Made by a program: the position numbers and the translations under genes
Notes under the pieces: generated by a model
Seen by the model: the letters and a program-made list of their open reading frames with translations, nothing else
What the model was told of the DNA's origin: nothing
Database searches by the model: none
Assembly: GCA_025363435.1 (NCBI GenBank)
Contig: JANYDY010000007.1
Coordinates: forward strand, 1 to 47,188
Reading direction: 5' to 3'
DNA from: Betaproteobacteria bacterium
Lineage (GTDB): Bacteria; Pseudomonadota; Gammaproteobacteria; Burkholderiales; SG8-41
DNA length: 47,188 bases
Part shown: positions 1 to 10,856 of the stretch, piece by piece
Layout of the letters: every line of letters begins with the position of its first letter
Numbering within the stretch: the stretch's first letter is position 1

Positions 1-765
1 GGCGACCGCGTGATGGTCTGCCTGTCGGGCGGCAAGGACAGCTATGCCATGCTCGACGTGCTGATGCGCCTGCGCGAGAAAGCGCCGGTCGAATTCGAAT
101 TGTTCGCGGTCAATCTCGATCAGCGCCATCCCGGTTACCCCGAGCACATATTGCCGGCTTATCTCGAAGGCCTCGGTGTGCCGTACCGGATTGAAGTGCA
201 GGACACCTACTCGACGGTGAAGCGCGTCATTCCCGAGGGCAAGACCATGTGCGGCCTGTGCTCGCGGCTGCGCCGCGGCGTGTTGTATCGCGTGGCGGGC
301 GAAATCGGTGCCACCAAAATCGCACTCGGGCATCATCGCGACGACATCCTCGAAACGTTTTTTCTGAACCTGTTTTTCGGTGGCAAATTAAAAGCCATGC
401 CGCCGAAACTGGTGTCCGACGACGGCAGGCATGTGGTGATCCGGCCGCTCGCCTACGTCCAGGAAGAAGACCTCATCGCCTATGCGGAGCTCAAACAGTT
501 TCCGATCATCCCCTGCGATCTCTGCGGTTCGCAGCCGACGCTGCAAAGAAAGCAGATCAAGGGGATGCTGCGCGAGTGGGAAAAGAAATTTACCGGGCGC
601 GTCGACAGCACCTTCAATGCGCTGGCCGACGTGCGGCCGTCGCACCTGATGGACCGCCGGTTGTTCGATTTTGCCGGGCTGGCGGCCACCGGTCAGATTC
701 CGGCAGACGGCGACAAAGCCTTTGATCGGGAAGACGAATTCAGTCTTTTCTCGGACCCTAAGTAG
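1..765 (+). CDS. ttcA: tRNA 2-thiocytidine biosynthesis protein TtcA (5' end missing)
   Basis: TtcA thiolates cytidine 32 of certain tRNAs in the cytoplasm, using ATP and an iron-sulfur cluster. The frame is open from the first base, so the true start lies before the window. Visible motifs are the PP-loop ATP-binding motif SGGKDS near the beginning, the CxxC pair CGLC about 75 residues later, and a second CxxC (CDLC) about 90 residues further on; these cysteines hold the cluster in this family. The stretch [14 protein letters not shown] is typical of TtcA. The stop is TAG at 763-765. The identification is secure; only the N-terminus is absent. Confidence 0.95.
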   Translation, partial: GDRVMVCLSGGKDSYAMLDVLMRLREKAPVEFELFAVNLDQRHPGYPEHILPAYLEGLGVPYRIEVQDTYSTVKRVIPEGKTMCGLCSRLRRGVLYRVAGEIGATKIALGHHRDDILETFFLNLFFGGKLKAMPPKLVSDDGRHVVIRPLAYVQEEDLIAYAELKQFPIIPCDLCGSQPTLQRKQIKGMLREWEKKFTGRVDSTFNALADVRPSHLMDRRLFDFAGLAATGQIPADGDKAFDREDEFSLFSDPK

Positions 766-807
766 GCGCTAACTCTCGCGTTAGCTGCGATTTCGGCAAC
801 CATAGTT

Positions 808-826
808 TGTCAAAATAGTTTTGACA
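808..826. promoter_or_regulatory. Perfect inverted repeat upstream of the HTH-aminotransferase gene
   Basis: TGTCAAAA and TTTTGACA are perfect 8-base arms around a 3-base TAG spacer. The repeat ends 16 bases before the ATG at 843. A TTGTCA (807-812) and CAAAAT (830-835) 17 bases apart could be -35 and -10 boxes, which would place the transcript start almost on the ATG at 843. I infer an operator, perhaps bound by the helix-turn-helix encoded just downstream (autoregulation). Not tested. Confidence 0.55.
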
Positions 827-842
827 TGGCAAAATCTCTGCC

Positions 843-2354
843 ATGAACTGTGCTGATCGTCTGGTTGCCATTTTTGGTTCGCAAGCCGAAGTCGCGCGCC
901 AATTCCGTCTCGACCGCGCAGTCGTCAACAACTGGGTCAAATCGGGTTACGTGCCGGCGCGCTGGGCGATGGAAGTCGAACAGGCCACCGGCGGGCAGAT
1001 TGCCGCAGTAGAAGTGCTCAACGAAGCCACCACTCGCAAGCCCTTGCGCATGAAGTCGCGCCCGGACGGTGGCAGCTTATTCGAATCACTAACAGGAATC
1101 GACACCATGAATGAATTCGCACCCGCCAAACGCATCAGCTCTTTCCACCCGCCGCAACGCACGCTGCTCGGCCCCGGCCCGTCGGAGATCACGCCGCGCG
1201 TGATGGCGGCGATGAGCCTGCCGGCGATCGGCTACCTTGATCCGATTTTTGTCGGCATGATGGAAGAGCTCAAGGGGCTGTTGCGTTACACCTTCCAGAC
1301 CAAGAACCCGCTGACGTTTCCGATTTCCGGGCCCGGTTCGGTCGGCATGGAATTCTGCTTCGTCAACATGGTTGCCCCTGGCGACAAAGTGATTGTCTGC
1401 CGCAACGGCGTATTCGGCGGCCGCATGATCGAAAACGTCGAGCGTGCCGGCGGCGTGCCGATCGTGGTTGAAGATGCCTGGGGCGAGCCGATCGACCCGC
1501 AAAAACTCGAAGACGCGCTGAAGAAAAATCCCGATGTGCGCCTGGTTTCGTTTGTTCACGCCGAAACCTCAACCGGCGTGCAGTCGGATGCAAAAACGCT
1601 GATTGACATCGCGCACCGTCACGACGCGCTCACCATCATGGACGCGGTGACATCATTGGCCGGCACGCCGGTACTGGTGGATGAGTGGCATGCCGACGCC
1701 GTGTATTCGGCGAGCCAGAAGTGCCTGTCGTGCACTCCGGGTTTGTCGCCGGTGACGATTTCCGAGCGCGTGGTCGAATCCGTGAAATTGCGCAAAGACA
1801 AGATTCACAGCTGGTTCATGGACATGAACCTGCTGCTCGGTTACTGGGGCGAAACCACACGTACCTACCATCACACCGCACCGACCAACAGCCTTTATGC
1901 GCTGCACGAAGCGCTGGTGATACTGAAAGAAGAGGGTATCGAGAATTCGTGGGCACGCCACATGCGCAACCATCTCGCACTTAAGGCCGGTCTCGAAGCG
2001 ATGGGACTCAAGTTCCTGGTCAAGGAAGGCGCGGGATTGCCGCAGATGAACGCGGTACTTATTCCGGAGACGGTACAGGCACGCGAAGCCGAAGTGCGCA
2101 AAACGCTGCTCAACGAATTCAATCTCGAAATCGGCGCCGGTCTCGGCCCGCTCGCCGGCAAAATCTGGCGTATCGGCCTGATGGGTTATTCGTGCAAACC
2201 GGAAAACGTCATGCTTTGCCTGTCTGCACTCGGCTCGGTGCTCTCCGACATGGGGCTGCCGGTGCATGTCGGCGAAGCCGAAGGTGCCGCGCATAACGCG
2301 TATGCGGCGCTGCACGCCAAGGCAGCGCAGGCGAAGAAGAAAAAAGCCGCCTGA
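843..2354 (+). CDS. Cro/YdaS-like helix-turn-helix segment in frame with a serine/alanine-glyoxylate aminotransferase
   Basis: Residues 1-60 resemble YdaS/Cro-type DNA-binding proteins (SQAEVARQF followed by AVVNNWVKSG). From about residue 89 (ATG at 1107) the protein is a class V, fold-type I PLP aminotransferase of the serine-glyoxylate/alanine-glyoxylate group: LLGPGPSEI at the start, and SASQKCLS with the predicted PLP lysine at residue 293. No stop separates the two parts. The ATG at 1107 has its own AGGA ribosome site 9 bases upstream, whereas the ATG at 843 has no Shine-Dalgarno. So either a 503-residue fusion or a 415-residue enzyme plus an upstream coupled frame is made. The C-terminus is Lys/Ala-rich. 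Aminotransferase identity is firm; the fused product is inferred. Confidence 0.85.
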   Translation: MNCADRLVAIFGSQAEVARQFRLDRAVVNNWVKSGYVPARWAMEVEQATGGQIAAVEVLNEATTRKPLRMKSRPDGGSLFESLTGIDTMNEFAPAKRISSFHPPQRTLLGPGPSEITPRVMAAMSLPAIGYLDPIFVGMMEELKGLLRYTFQTKNPLTFPISGPGSVGMEFCFVNMVAPGDKVIVCRNGVFGGRMIENVERAGGVPIVVEDAWGEPIDPQKLEDALKKNPDVRLVSFVHAETSTGVQSDAKTLIDIAHRHDALTIMDAVTSLAGTPVLVDEWHADAVYSASQKCLSCTPGLSPVTISERVVESVKLRKDKIHSWFMDMNLLLGYWGETTRTYHHTAPTNSLYALHEALVILKEEGIENSWARHMRNHLALKAGLEAMGLKFLVKEGAGLPQMNAVLIPETVQAREAEVRKTLLNEFNLEIGAGLGPLAGKIWRIGLMGYSCKPENVMLCLSALGSVLSDMGLPVHVGEAEGAAHNAYAALHAKAAQAKKKKAA

Positions 2355-2367
2355 GCGCGGTTGCTGC

Positions 2368-2399
2368 AAAAAAAACGGCCGCATGATGCGGCCGTTTTT
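2368..2399. terminator. Bidirectional intrinsic terminator
   Basis: A run of A, the stem CGGCCGC/GCGGCCG with an ATGAT loop (2376-2394), then five T. The A and T tracts allow termination on both strands, which fits its place between the convergent aminotransferase gene (stop at 2354) and the cyclase gene (stop at 2400). Confidence 0.85.
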
Positions 2400-3512
2400 C
2401 TATTGCCTGAATCCCAGCACGTTGAACGCCGCCACCGGCCGCGCGAAGCCCTTGAGATTGAATTCGCCGAGCGGTTCGGAGTCCACCTGCAACTCTGCCA
2501 TATTGAGTGTCTTCTCGTTGGTCACGATCTGTCCGCCCTTGGCTTCGGCACACAGGCGCGCCGACAGATTGGTGACGCTGCCGATCGCCGCATAGTCCCA
2601 GCGTCCCTCGAAGCCGATCGCGCCGAGCGTCGCGTAGCCGTGCGCGATGCCCACGCCAAGATTCAAATCATGCCCGCGTTTGCGCCAGCCTTCCCGCAGT
2701 GGCGCAAAGTTATCGCGCAGGTCCAGCGCCATGCGCATCGACTGGGCAATCGGCATCTCGATCTGCACCGGATCGTTGAAAAAAATCATCACGCCGTCGC
2801 CGGCAAAGTGTTCCAGCGTGCCGTTATATTTCACCACCACGGGGCCGATCAAGCCGTGGTAATCGCGCAGCACGCGCATCACTTCTTCGGGCTCCGCCGA
2901 TTCGGTGAATGCGGTGAACCCGCGCAAATCGAGAAACACCACGCTGATTTCGCGGCGGTGCGGCTTCAGCAATTCATCGCCGCCGGTGACAATCGAATCC
3001 GCAATCTGCGGCGAAAAAAAACGCTTCAGGCGCCCCAGCCGCTCAAGCTGGGTGACCTGCTCGTCGACGCGCTGCGACAGTGTCTTGTTGAAGGCATCGA
3101 GCTCCTTTGCTTGCGACTGTACCGTATCGTAGAGTTCCTTAATACGGAGCAGCGATTTCACGCGCGCGAGGAGTTCCGGCTGGTTGATCGGTTTGGTCAG
3201 GAAATCGTCGGCGCCGGCCTCGATGCCCTTGATGCGTTCCTGTCCGGGGTCGAGCGCGGTCACCATCACCACCGGCAGGATGCCGTGAGCCGGATTGGCG
3301 CGGATCGTCTGGCATACCTCGTAACCGTTCATGCCGGGCATCATCACGTCGAGCAGCACCAGATCCGGATGCTCGGATTCCACTTTCGCCAGTCCTTCGG
3401 CGCCGGATGCGGCGGTTGAAACCTGATAGCCCTTGAAGGTCAGCAGGTCGGCGAGCATCTTGACGTTGAGCGGCGTGTCGTCGACTACCAGGATTTTTGC
3501 GCCTTCGTTCAC
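2400..3512 (-). CDS. Response regulator fused to a class III adenylate/guanylate cyclase
   Basis: 370 residues. Residues 1-125 form a receiver domain with phospho-acceptor Asp55 in LLDVMMPG and the conserved Lys of TKPI near 108. A helical linker (about 126-165) leads to a class III cyclase domain (about 185-370). Metal-binding aspartates are Asp195 (FLDLRGF) and Asp239 (FAGDGV); Asn315 and Arg319 (NLSARL) are the transition-state pair. The place that holds the adenine-selecting Lys in many adenylate cyclases looks like His235, while the partner Asp306 (WDYAAIG) is kept, so ATP as substrate is likely but not certain. The gene overlaps the preceding receiver gene by 4 bases (3509-3512) and is the last gene of the long minus-strand locus. 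Confidence 0.9.
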   Translation of the reverse strand: MNEGAKILVVDDTPLNVKMLADLLTFKGYQVSTAASGAEGLAKVESEHPDLVLLDVMMPGMNGYEVCQTIRANPAHGILPVVMVTALDPGQERIKGIEAGADDFLTKPINQPELLARVKSLLRIKELYDTVQSQAKELDAFNKTLSQRVDEQVTQLERLGRLKRFFSPQIADSIVTGGDELLKPHRREISVVFLDLRGFTAFTESAEPEEVMRVLRDYHGLIGPVVVKYNGTLEHFAGDGVMIFFNDPVQIEMPIAQSMRMALDLRDNFAPLREGWRKRGHDLNLGVGIAHGYATLGAIGFEGRWDYAAIGSVTNLSARLCAEAKGGQIVTNEKTLNMAELQVDSEPLGEFNLKGFARPVAAFNVLGFRQ

Positions 3513-3895
3513 GCTGCGCCTCCGCGCCTGGCGACAATCTCCGCCACCGCGTCGAGAAATTCCTTTACGTTGATCGGCTTGGTCTGCAATCCGTCGAAGC
3601 CCGCGGCGATGATTTTCTGGCGGTCCTCGGTCATCGCCGATGCGGTCACCGCCAGCACCGGGATCGTGCTCGTCTCCGCGTCCGCGCGCAGGACCGCGAA
3701 CGCCTCGATGCCGTTCATGCCCGGCAGATGAAAATCCATCAGGATCAGCGCAGGCTTCCGCTCGCGCGCGAGGCGGATGCCTTGCTCGGCCGTTTCCGAT
3801 TCGATCGTGCGGTAGCCTTTGAACGTCAGCACGTCGCGCGCCAGACGGCGATTCTTCTCGTTGTCTTCGATGATCAGTATCAGTTCATTGGCCAT
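3509..3895 (-). CDS. Single-domain response regulator (DivK-like receiver)
   Basis: 128 residues, only a receiver domain. It has the acidic pair at residues 10-11 (IEDN), phospho-acceptor Asp54 (LMDFHLPG), the Thr/Ser region VTASAM and the Lys of TKPI. It would take phosphate from the histidine kinase encoded 13 bases upstream and either pass it on or signal by protein contact, as stand-alone receivers do. Its stop overlaps the start of the cyclase gene by 4 bases, so the two are probably translationally coupled. No output domain is present. Confidence 0.92.
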   Translation of the reverse strand: MANELILIIEDNEKNRRLARDVLTFKGYRTIESETAEQGIRLARERKPALILMDFHLPGMNGIEAFAVLRADAETSTIPVLAVTASAMTEDRQKIIAAGFDGLQTKPINVKEFLDAVAEIVARRGGAA

Positions 3896-3908
3896 GCGGA
3901 ATCTCGAC

Positions 3909-6274
<2,366 letters not shown>

Positions 6275-6278
<4 letters not shown>

Positions 6279-6928
6279 GATGTCATCTCGAAGGCAGGAT
6301 GGTCTGCGCGCGCAGCGGCACCCGCGGCCTCGCGCCGCTCGATGTCGTGGATCAATCGCCCCGCCAACAGGCGCACGAGGTGGAAGCCGAGCCGCGGGTT
6401 CTGGAAATAGAGCTGGTACATCATGTCGTCGGTCATTTCATAGTACTCGCCGGCGGTCTCGGCCACCACCGTTTGCGTGCGCATGCGTTCCGGCGAAAAA
6501 AGACCGATCTCGCCGACCAGTTCGCCGGTTCTGCAGTGCCCGTCGATGTCGGGCAGTGCCACGCTGCCGCGCGCGATCACGATCATCGAATCAGCGCGCT
6601 CGCCCTTCTGCATCAGCACCTCGCCGGCCTTGAAGCGGCGCTTCCTCATGTGCGGCAGCAGCCACTCGGTCACCGGCACCGTCTGCGCGTCCTGGGCTAG
6701 CTGCCGGGTCAAGTGGTGGATATCCCACAGCCGCTTGAAATTGAGCGGCAGCAGAATGGCGTTGAGCAGCAGCGACGGCAGCATGTGTTCGGCGAGACCG
6801 TAGGCGATGAGAAAGGCGTTGCTGACGATCGCCAGTGCGCGCAGATGCGCCATGCGTTTGACGAGAAAACTCGCCACGCAGAACGCCACGCCCAAGAGGC
6901 CGAGCACGGTGCCGATGGTGAACGTCAT
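6275..6928 (-). CDS. Membrane protein with C-terminal cyclic-nucleotide-binding domain
   Basis: 217 residues. The first 65 residues are hydrophobic with two or three likely membrane helices. Residues about 95-205 form a cyclic-nucleotide-binding (Crp-type) fold with a phosphate-binding-cassette-like stretch (GELVGEIGLF, then RMRTQTVVAE). There is no helix-turn-helix, so it is not a transcription factor. It overlaps the histidine kinase gene by 4 bases and precedes it in the operon, and a nucleotidyl cyclase is encoded three genes on. A membrane cNMP sensor that feeds back on the kinase is a plausible role. The domain call is good; the ligand is unknown. Confidence 0.85.
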
Positions 6929-6960
6929 GGCACGCCCCGGTGGTGAGCGGTCGTACTCAT
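6925..6960 (-). CDS. 12-codon coupling frame between the SBP array and the signalling genes
   Basis: ATG at 6960-6958 overlaps the stop of SBP18 by 4 bases (ATGA). The frame runs 11 codons (MSTTAHHRGVP), and its stop TGA overlaps the ATG of the cNMP-binding gene, again as ATGA. Both overlaps have the form seen throughout the array. It is either a tiny coupling peptide or the relic of a lost SBP start. Too short to judge by coding statistics. Confidence 0.35.
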   Translation of the reverse strand: MSTTAHHRGVP

Positions 6961-7931
6961 TCGATCACCTTGTCTGCGCGCACGAGTATTGAGTTTGGAA
7001 TCTTGATGCCGAGCGCTTTGGCGGTTCTCATATTGACCTGCAGTTCGAATTGGGTCGGCTGCTCGATCGGGATATCGCCGGGCTTTGTGCCTTTAAGGAT
7101 TTTGTCTACGTACGTCGCGGCGTGTCGAAAAATCCCGGGCGTTCTTGCTCCATAAGTCAGAAGCGCGCCGGCATCGACCGCTTCGGAGGTCGCCAGGATA
7201 CTGGCCAGACGGCGTTTTGCTGCCGAGTCCAGGAGTTGCTTGAGGTTTGCCGCGAACATGCTGCTGGTGATGACTATGACGACGCTGGTGCGCGTTTTGA
7301 CCAGAGCATCGAAGGCCCTGTCGAAGCCGTCGGCAGAGCGCGCTTCGACAATCTGCAGTTGCAGATTCAGCGCTTTCGCGGCCTGCTGCGTGTCGGCGAG
7401 CGAGACGATGCTCGATCGGCTGTCGGGATTCCACAATACACCCACGCGGCTCAAGCCCGGCACTGCTTCTTTCGCCATTTCGAGACGTTTCGCAGAGAGA
7501 TCGGTGTGCAACGTCGTTATGCCGGTCACATTTCCATTCGGCCGTGAAAGGGAAGCGGCGAACTTTTCCTTCACCGGGTCGATACCGGCGATCATGACAA
7601 TCGGAATCGTGGATGTCGCCCTGCTGGCCGTGAGGGTCGCAGTGGCGCCCATTGTCACGATCAAATCCACTTTGAGGCGGACAAATTCGTTGACGATATC
7701 GGCGAGCTGCTCATAGCGATCGCCTGCGCTTCTCGTTTCGAGCCTAATGTTGCGGCCCTCAACATATCCCAGCTTGCTTAAACCCTCCCGCAGATACGGG
7801 ATACGGTCCTCGATTTCCAGCGTGAGTATGCCGACAACAGGCACGCGCTGAGTCGATTGCGCGACCGCTTTCAGTGGCCACGATGCGAGAATGGCACCGA
7901 ATGCGGCCAGCAGTTGGCGTCGTGAAGTCAT
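6957..7931 (-). CDS. SBP18: ABC_sub_bind-type periplasmic binding protein
   Basis: 324 residues, the last SBP in transcription order. I place the start at the ATG at 7931 because the twin-arginine signal peptide (TSRRQLL, cleavage after AVA or AVAQ) begins there and the ATG overlaps the stop of SBP17 as ATGA; the open frame extends upstream to 8102 only as a shadow of SBP17. Family marks are LGYVEGRN, a GNVTGIT hinge, YVDKILKGTKPGDIPIEQPT and the invariant end KVIE. Its first lobe (VKEKFAASLSRPNGN) departs from the DPVGSG/RPGGN wording of most copies, so its ligand may differ. ABC_sub_bind proteins bind small organic ligands such as aromatic amino acids in the known case TrpX; the ligand here is unknown. 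Confidence 0.9.
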   Translation of the reverse strand: MTSRRQLLAAFGAILASWPLKAVAQSTQRVPVVGILTLEIEDRIPYLREGLSKLGYVEGRNIRLETRSAGDRYEQLADIVNEFVRLKVDLIVTMGATATLTASRATSTIPIVMIAGIDPVKEKFAASLSRPNGNVTGITTLHTDLSAKRLEMAKEAVPGLSRVGVLWNPDSRSSIVSLADTQQAAKALNLQLQIVEARSADGFDRAFDALVKTRTSVVIVITSSMFAANLKQLLDSAAKRRLASILATSEAVDAGALLTYGARTPGIFRHAATYVDKILKGTKPGDIPIEQPTQFELQVNMRTAKALGIKIPNSILVRADKVIE

Positions 7932-8917
7932 TCGATCACCTTGTCTGCACGCAGCATGATCACGTCGGGAATCTTGATGCCGAGCGTTTTGGCGGTCTTG
8001 AGATTGATTACTGTCTCGAACTTGGTCGGCTGCTCGATAGGGAGATCTCCGGGTTTCGCGCCTTTGAAAATCTTGTCGACGTAAGCTGCAGCACCTCGCC
8101 ATCCGTCACTTCGGCTCGAGCCATAGGCGATCAAACCGCCTGCTTCGGCGAAAAGACTTGCCGCATATATCGCCGGCAGACGATGCTTGCGCGCGTGTTC
8201 GACGATGCTGTCCTTCCACGTGGTATAGGGGGTGGCCTGACTCACAATCAAGCCTTGCGTTGTGTCGCGCTTTAGCGCATCGAACACGGTTGGGATTTCA
8301 CGTGCGGTGCGCAAGGGGGCGCGTATCGAAGTAATCCGCAGCTTGGCGCAATCGGCTTCAAACTGTTTCAGGCCTGCCGAGTTGGCGGTGTTCTCCGGGA
8401 GGTACAGAAACCCGATGCGCCGTATGCCGGGCAACATCTGCCGCAGCAGGTCCAACCGTTTGCTGACAAGTTCTGAGGCCACACCATTTGCGAAACCGGT
8501 GACATTGCCGCCGGGACGTTGCAGCGTTGCGACAAGGCCGCTGCCGACCGGATCGCCGGCGCTGGCCACCACAATCGGGATTTCGCGGGTGACATTGCGT
8601 GCGGCGACGGCGGGTGGGGTGCCTGGTGCCAGGATCAGATCGACTTTCAGCGCCACCAACTCCGTCGCCAGTTTCGAAAGACTGGCAATGTCAGATTGGG
8701 CAGCCCGTTGCTCGATCGAGTAATCCTTGCCTTCAAGGTAGCCAAGCTCGCGCATTCTCTCGTTGAATATATTGATTCGCTCGACGTAAAAGGACGGGTT
8801 GCTTTCTATGAGCAGGCCGATGCGCCAGACTTTGCGTTGCTGCTGGGCAAAAGCGGTGAACGGCGCCGCAAGCGCACCGGCGCCGAATGCGGCGATCAAT
8901 TCGCGACGTGTGGTCAC
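7928..8917 (-). CDS. SBP17: ABC_sub_bind-type periplasmic binding protein
   Basis: 329 residues with a GTG start at 8917 that overlaps the stop of SBP16 by 4 bases. Signal peptide with TTRRELI and cleavage near AFAQ. Two-lobe fold marks: LGYLEGKD, DPVGSG followed by RPGGNVTG, and YVDKIFKGAKPGDLPIEQPT. The segment LKQFEADCAKL places it in a subgroup with SBP2 and SBP9. The array's periplasmic proteins would deliver ligand to a membrane partner that is not encoded nearby. Confidence 0.9.
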   Translation of the reverse strand: MTTRRELIAAFGAGALAAPFTAFAQQQRKVWRIGLLIESNPSFYVERINIFNERMRELGYLEGKDYSIEQRAAQSDIASLSKLATELVALKVDLILAPGTPPAVAARNVTREIPIVVASAGDPVGSGLVATLQRPGGNVTGFANGVASELVSKRLDLLRQMLPGIRRIGFLYLPENTANSAGLKQFEADCAKLRITSIRAPLRTAREIPTVFDALKRDTTQGLIVSQATPYTTWKDSIVEHARKHRLPAIYAASLFAEAGGLIAYGSSRSDGWRGAAAYVDKIFKGAKPGDLPIEQPTKFETVINLKTAKTLGIKIPDVIMLRADKVIE

Positions 8918-9897
8918 TCAATCACCTTGTCTGCGCGCACGAGTATCGCATTGGGAATCTTGATGCCGAGGGCCTTCGCAGTCCGGAGATTCACGATCAA
9001 CTCAAAACGCGTCGCCCGCTCGACCGGCAAATCTGCGGGTTTTGCGCCTTGCAGAATTCTATCGACGAAGTAGGCTGCGCGGCGATACAGTTCCAGGTTG
9101 TTCACCCCATAGCCGATCAGGCCGCCCGCCTGCGCGAACTCCGCGATTCCGGCAGCAGGAAGCCGTTGCTTTACCGCGAGGTCCGCGACCGTGCCGGCAT
9201 TGGTGAAAAACAGCGTGTCCTGACTGATGGTGACCGCATCGACGTGTTGCTTCGCCATCGCCGCAAAAGCGCCGCTGAATTCGTCCGATCCGCGCACCTC
9301 GAATTTTTGAATCTCCACATTCAATGACTTGCCGGCATTTTCCATCGCCTGGAAGGACACCCTGAAACCAAGGTTGTCCCGATTCGCGAGCGCAGCGAAG
9401 CGCGTCGCGCGAGGCAAAATCTCCTTGAGCAGTTCGAGCCGCTTGGCGCTGAGCTCTGGGTCAAAAAAGGTCGAACCGGTAACGTTGCCGCCCGGCCGCG
9501 CCAGGCTCGCGACCAGCCCGGCGGCGACCGCGTCACCGCTGACCGCGCTGACGATGGGTATCGTCGTGGTGGCGCCCTTGGCCGCGAGCGTTCCCGGTGT
9601 CGAATGCGTGACAAGGACATCGACGTTCAGGCGCACCAGCTCCGCCGCGAGGCCTGGAAGCCTCTCGTACCTGCCGTCGGCCCAACGATACTCTATGACA
9701 AGGTTCTTGCCTTCCACATAGCCGCGATCGCGTAAGCCCGCCCGCACCGCATCCACTCGGGTTGCATAGTCCGCGGCGGACGTGGTTCCCAGGAAGCCTA
9801 TGCGCGAAGTCTTCGCCGGTTGCTGCGCGAATGAAAGATGCCGAACCACCAGTGCCCCGGCGCCAAGCGCAGCGATAAGTTTGCGGCGGATATTCAC
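8914..9897 (-). CDS. SBP16: ABC_sub_bind-type periplasmic binding protein
   Basis: 327 residues, ATG at 9897 overlapping the SBP15 stop. Signal peptide NIRRKLIAALG with cleavage near SFAQ. It carries RGYVEGKNLVIEYRW, an RPGGNVTGSTFF hinge and FVDRILQGAKPADLPVERAT. The FF after the hinge and the THSTPGT segment group it with SBP15 and SBP5; that shared binding-cleft wording suggests related ligands. Intact, no odd codons or stops. Confidence 0.9.
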   Translation of the reverse strand: MNIRRKLIAALGAGALVVRHLSFAQQPAKTSRIGFLGTTSAADYATRVDAVRAGLRDRGYVEGKNLVIEYRWADGRYERLPGLAAELVRLNVDVLVTHSTPGTLAAKGATTTIPIVSAVSGDAVAAGLVASLARPGGNVTGSTFFDPELSAKRLELLKEILPRATRFAALANRDNLGFRVSFQAMENAGKSLNVEIQKFEVRGSDEFSGAFAAMAKQHVDAVTISQDTLFFTNAGTVADLAVKQRLPAAGIAEFAQAGGLIGYGVNNLELYRRAAYFVDRILQGAKPADLPVERATRFELIVNLRTAKALGIKIPNAILVRADKVIE

Positions 9898-10856
9898 TCG
9901 ATGACCCTGTCCGCACGCACCAGGATCGATCCGGGAATCTTGATTCCGAGCGCTTTGGCGGTTTTCATGTTGACGACGACTTCGAATTTGGTCGCCTGCT
10001 CGATCGGCAGGTCGCCGGGTTTCGCGCCCTTGAGTATCTTGTCGACGTATGCAGCGGCGCGGCGCGCGATGGCTGGGACGCTGACACCGTAGGCTAACAG
10101 ACCGCCGGCATCGGCGAGTTCGCTATTGCCGACCGAGGGGATCCGGTATTTGGCCGCGAGACTGGTTATGGTTCCAACGCTGGCCATAAGTACCGCGTCA
10201 TCGTTGATTGCGACCGCTTCAATCTGGCGTTTACGCATCGTTGCAAAGGCGTTTTCGAATTCGCCCGGATTGCGAACCCCGAACTCCTGCAACTCGACCT
10301 TCAACGATGCGGCTGCAACTCTTATCGCGGGTAATGGTGTTGAGAAATTATTCGAATTAAATAGAATAGCGACACGGCGAATACGTGGAACAGTTTCCCT
10401 CAGCAACTCCAGCCGTTTGGCATTGAGTTCCGGAGTGAAAAAGGACATTCCGGTGATGTTGCCGCCCGGCCGCGCGAGGTTTGTCATCAGTCCGGCGAGC
10501 ACGGGGTCGCCGACCGGCGCAAAGACGATGGGGATTGTCGTGGTGGCCTGCTTGGCCGCGCGTGCTCCCGGCGCCGAGTGGGTCACGATCAAGTCCACTT
10601 TTAGGTGGACCAGTTCGGCAGCCAATTCCGGCAGGCGGTCGTAGTTGCCCTCGGCCCAGCGGAACTCGATCACCAGATTGCGGCCTTCTACGTAACCGTG
10701 CTCCGCCATCCCGGAACGGAAGGCGTCGAGCCGGCTCGCGATGGCGGACGGCGTCGTCGGTCCGAGGAATCCGATGCGCGTCGTTTTCTGTTCCTGCGCA
10801 TGTGCGGGCCACGCAAGTGCGGCGCAGACGGCGACGAAACGGCGGCGCGAGATCAT
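9894..10856 (-). CDS. SBP15: ABC_sub_bind-type periplasmic binding protein
   Basis: 320 residues, the shortest intact copy; ATG at 10856 overlaps the SBP14 stop. Signal peptide ISRRRFVAVC with a short hydrophobic core ending AHAQ, close to the Tat consensus (RRxFV). Marks are HGYVEGRNLVIEFRW, THSAPGARAA, RPGGNITGMSFF and YVDKILKGAKPGDLPIEQAT. Subgroup of SBP16 and SBP5. The C-terminal wording LVRADRVIE differs slightly from its neighbours. Confidence 0.9.
   Translation of the reverse strand: MISRRRFVAVCAALAWPAHAQEQKTTRIGFLGPTTPSAIASRLDAFRSGMAEHGYVEGRNLVIEFRWAEGNYDRLPELAAELVHLKVDLIVTHSAPGARAAKQATTTIPIVFAPVGDPVLAGLMTNLARPGGNITGMSFFTPELNAKRLELLRETVPRIRRVAILFNSNNFSTPLPAIRVAAASLKVELQEFGVRNPGEFENAFATMRKRQIEAVAINDDAVLMASVGTITSLAAKYRIPSVGNSELADAGGLLAYGVSVPAIARRAAAYVDKILKGAKPGDLPIEQATKFEVVVNMKTAKALGIKIPGSILVRADRVIE

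Noticed and set aside
1653-2384. 243-codon minus-strand frame opposite the aminotransferase
   Set aside because: Composition typical of an antisense shadow; no motif.
2361-3419. 352-codon plus-strand frame opposite the cyclase gene
   Set aside because: Arg/His-rich shadow of a GC-rich gene on the other strand; the minus strand has clear receiver and cyclase motifs.
7932-8102. N-terminal extension of SBP18 (and likewise 20311-20400 for SBP7, 21297-21467 for SBP6, 26249-26344 for SBP1)
   Set aside because: The extensions are the preceding gene read in another frame or leader sequence; the signal peptide and the overlap junction fix the internal starts.
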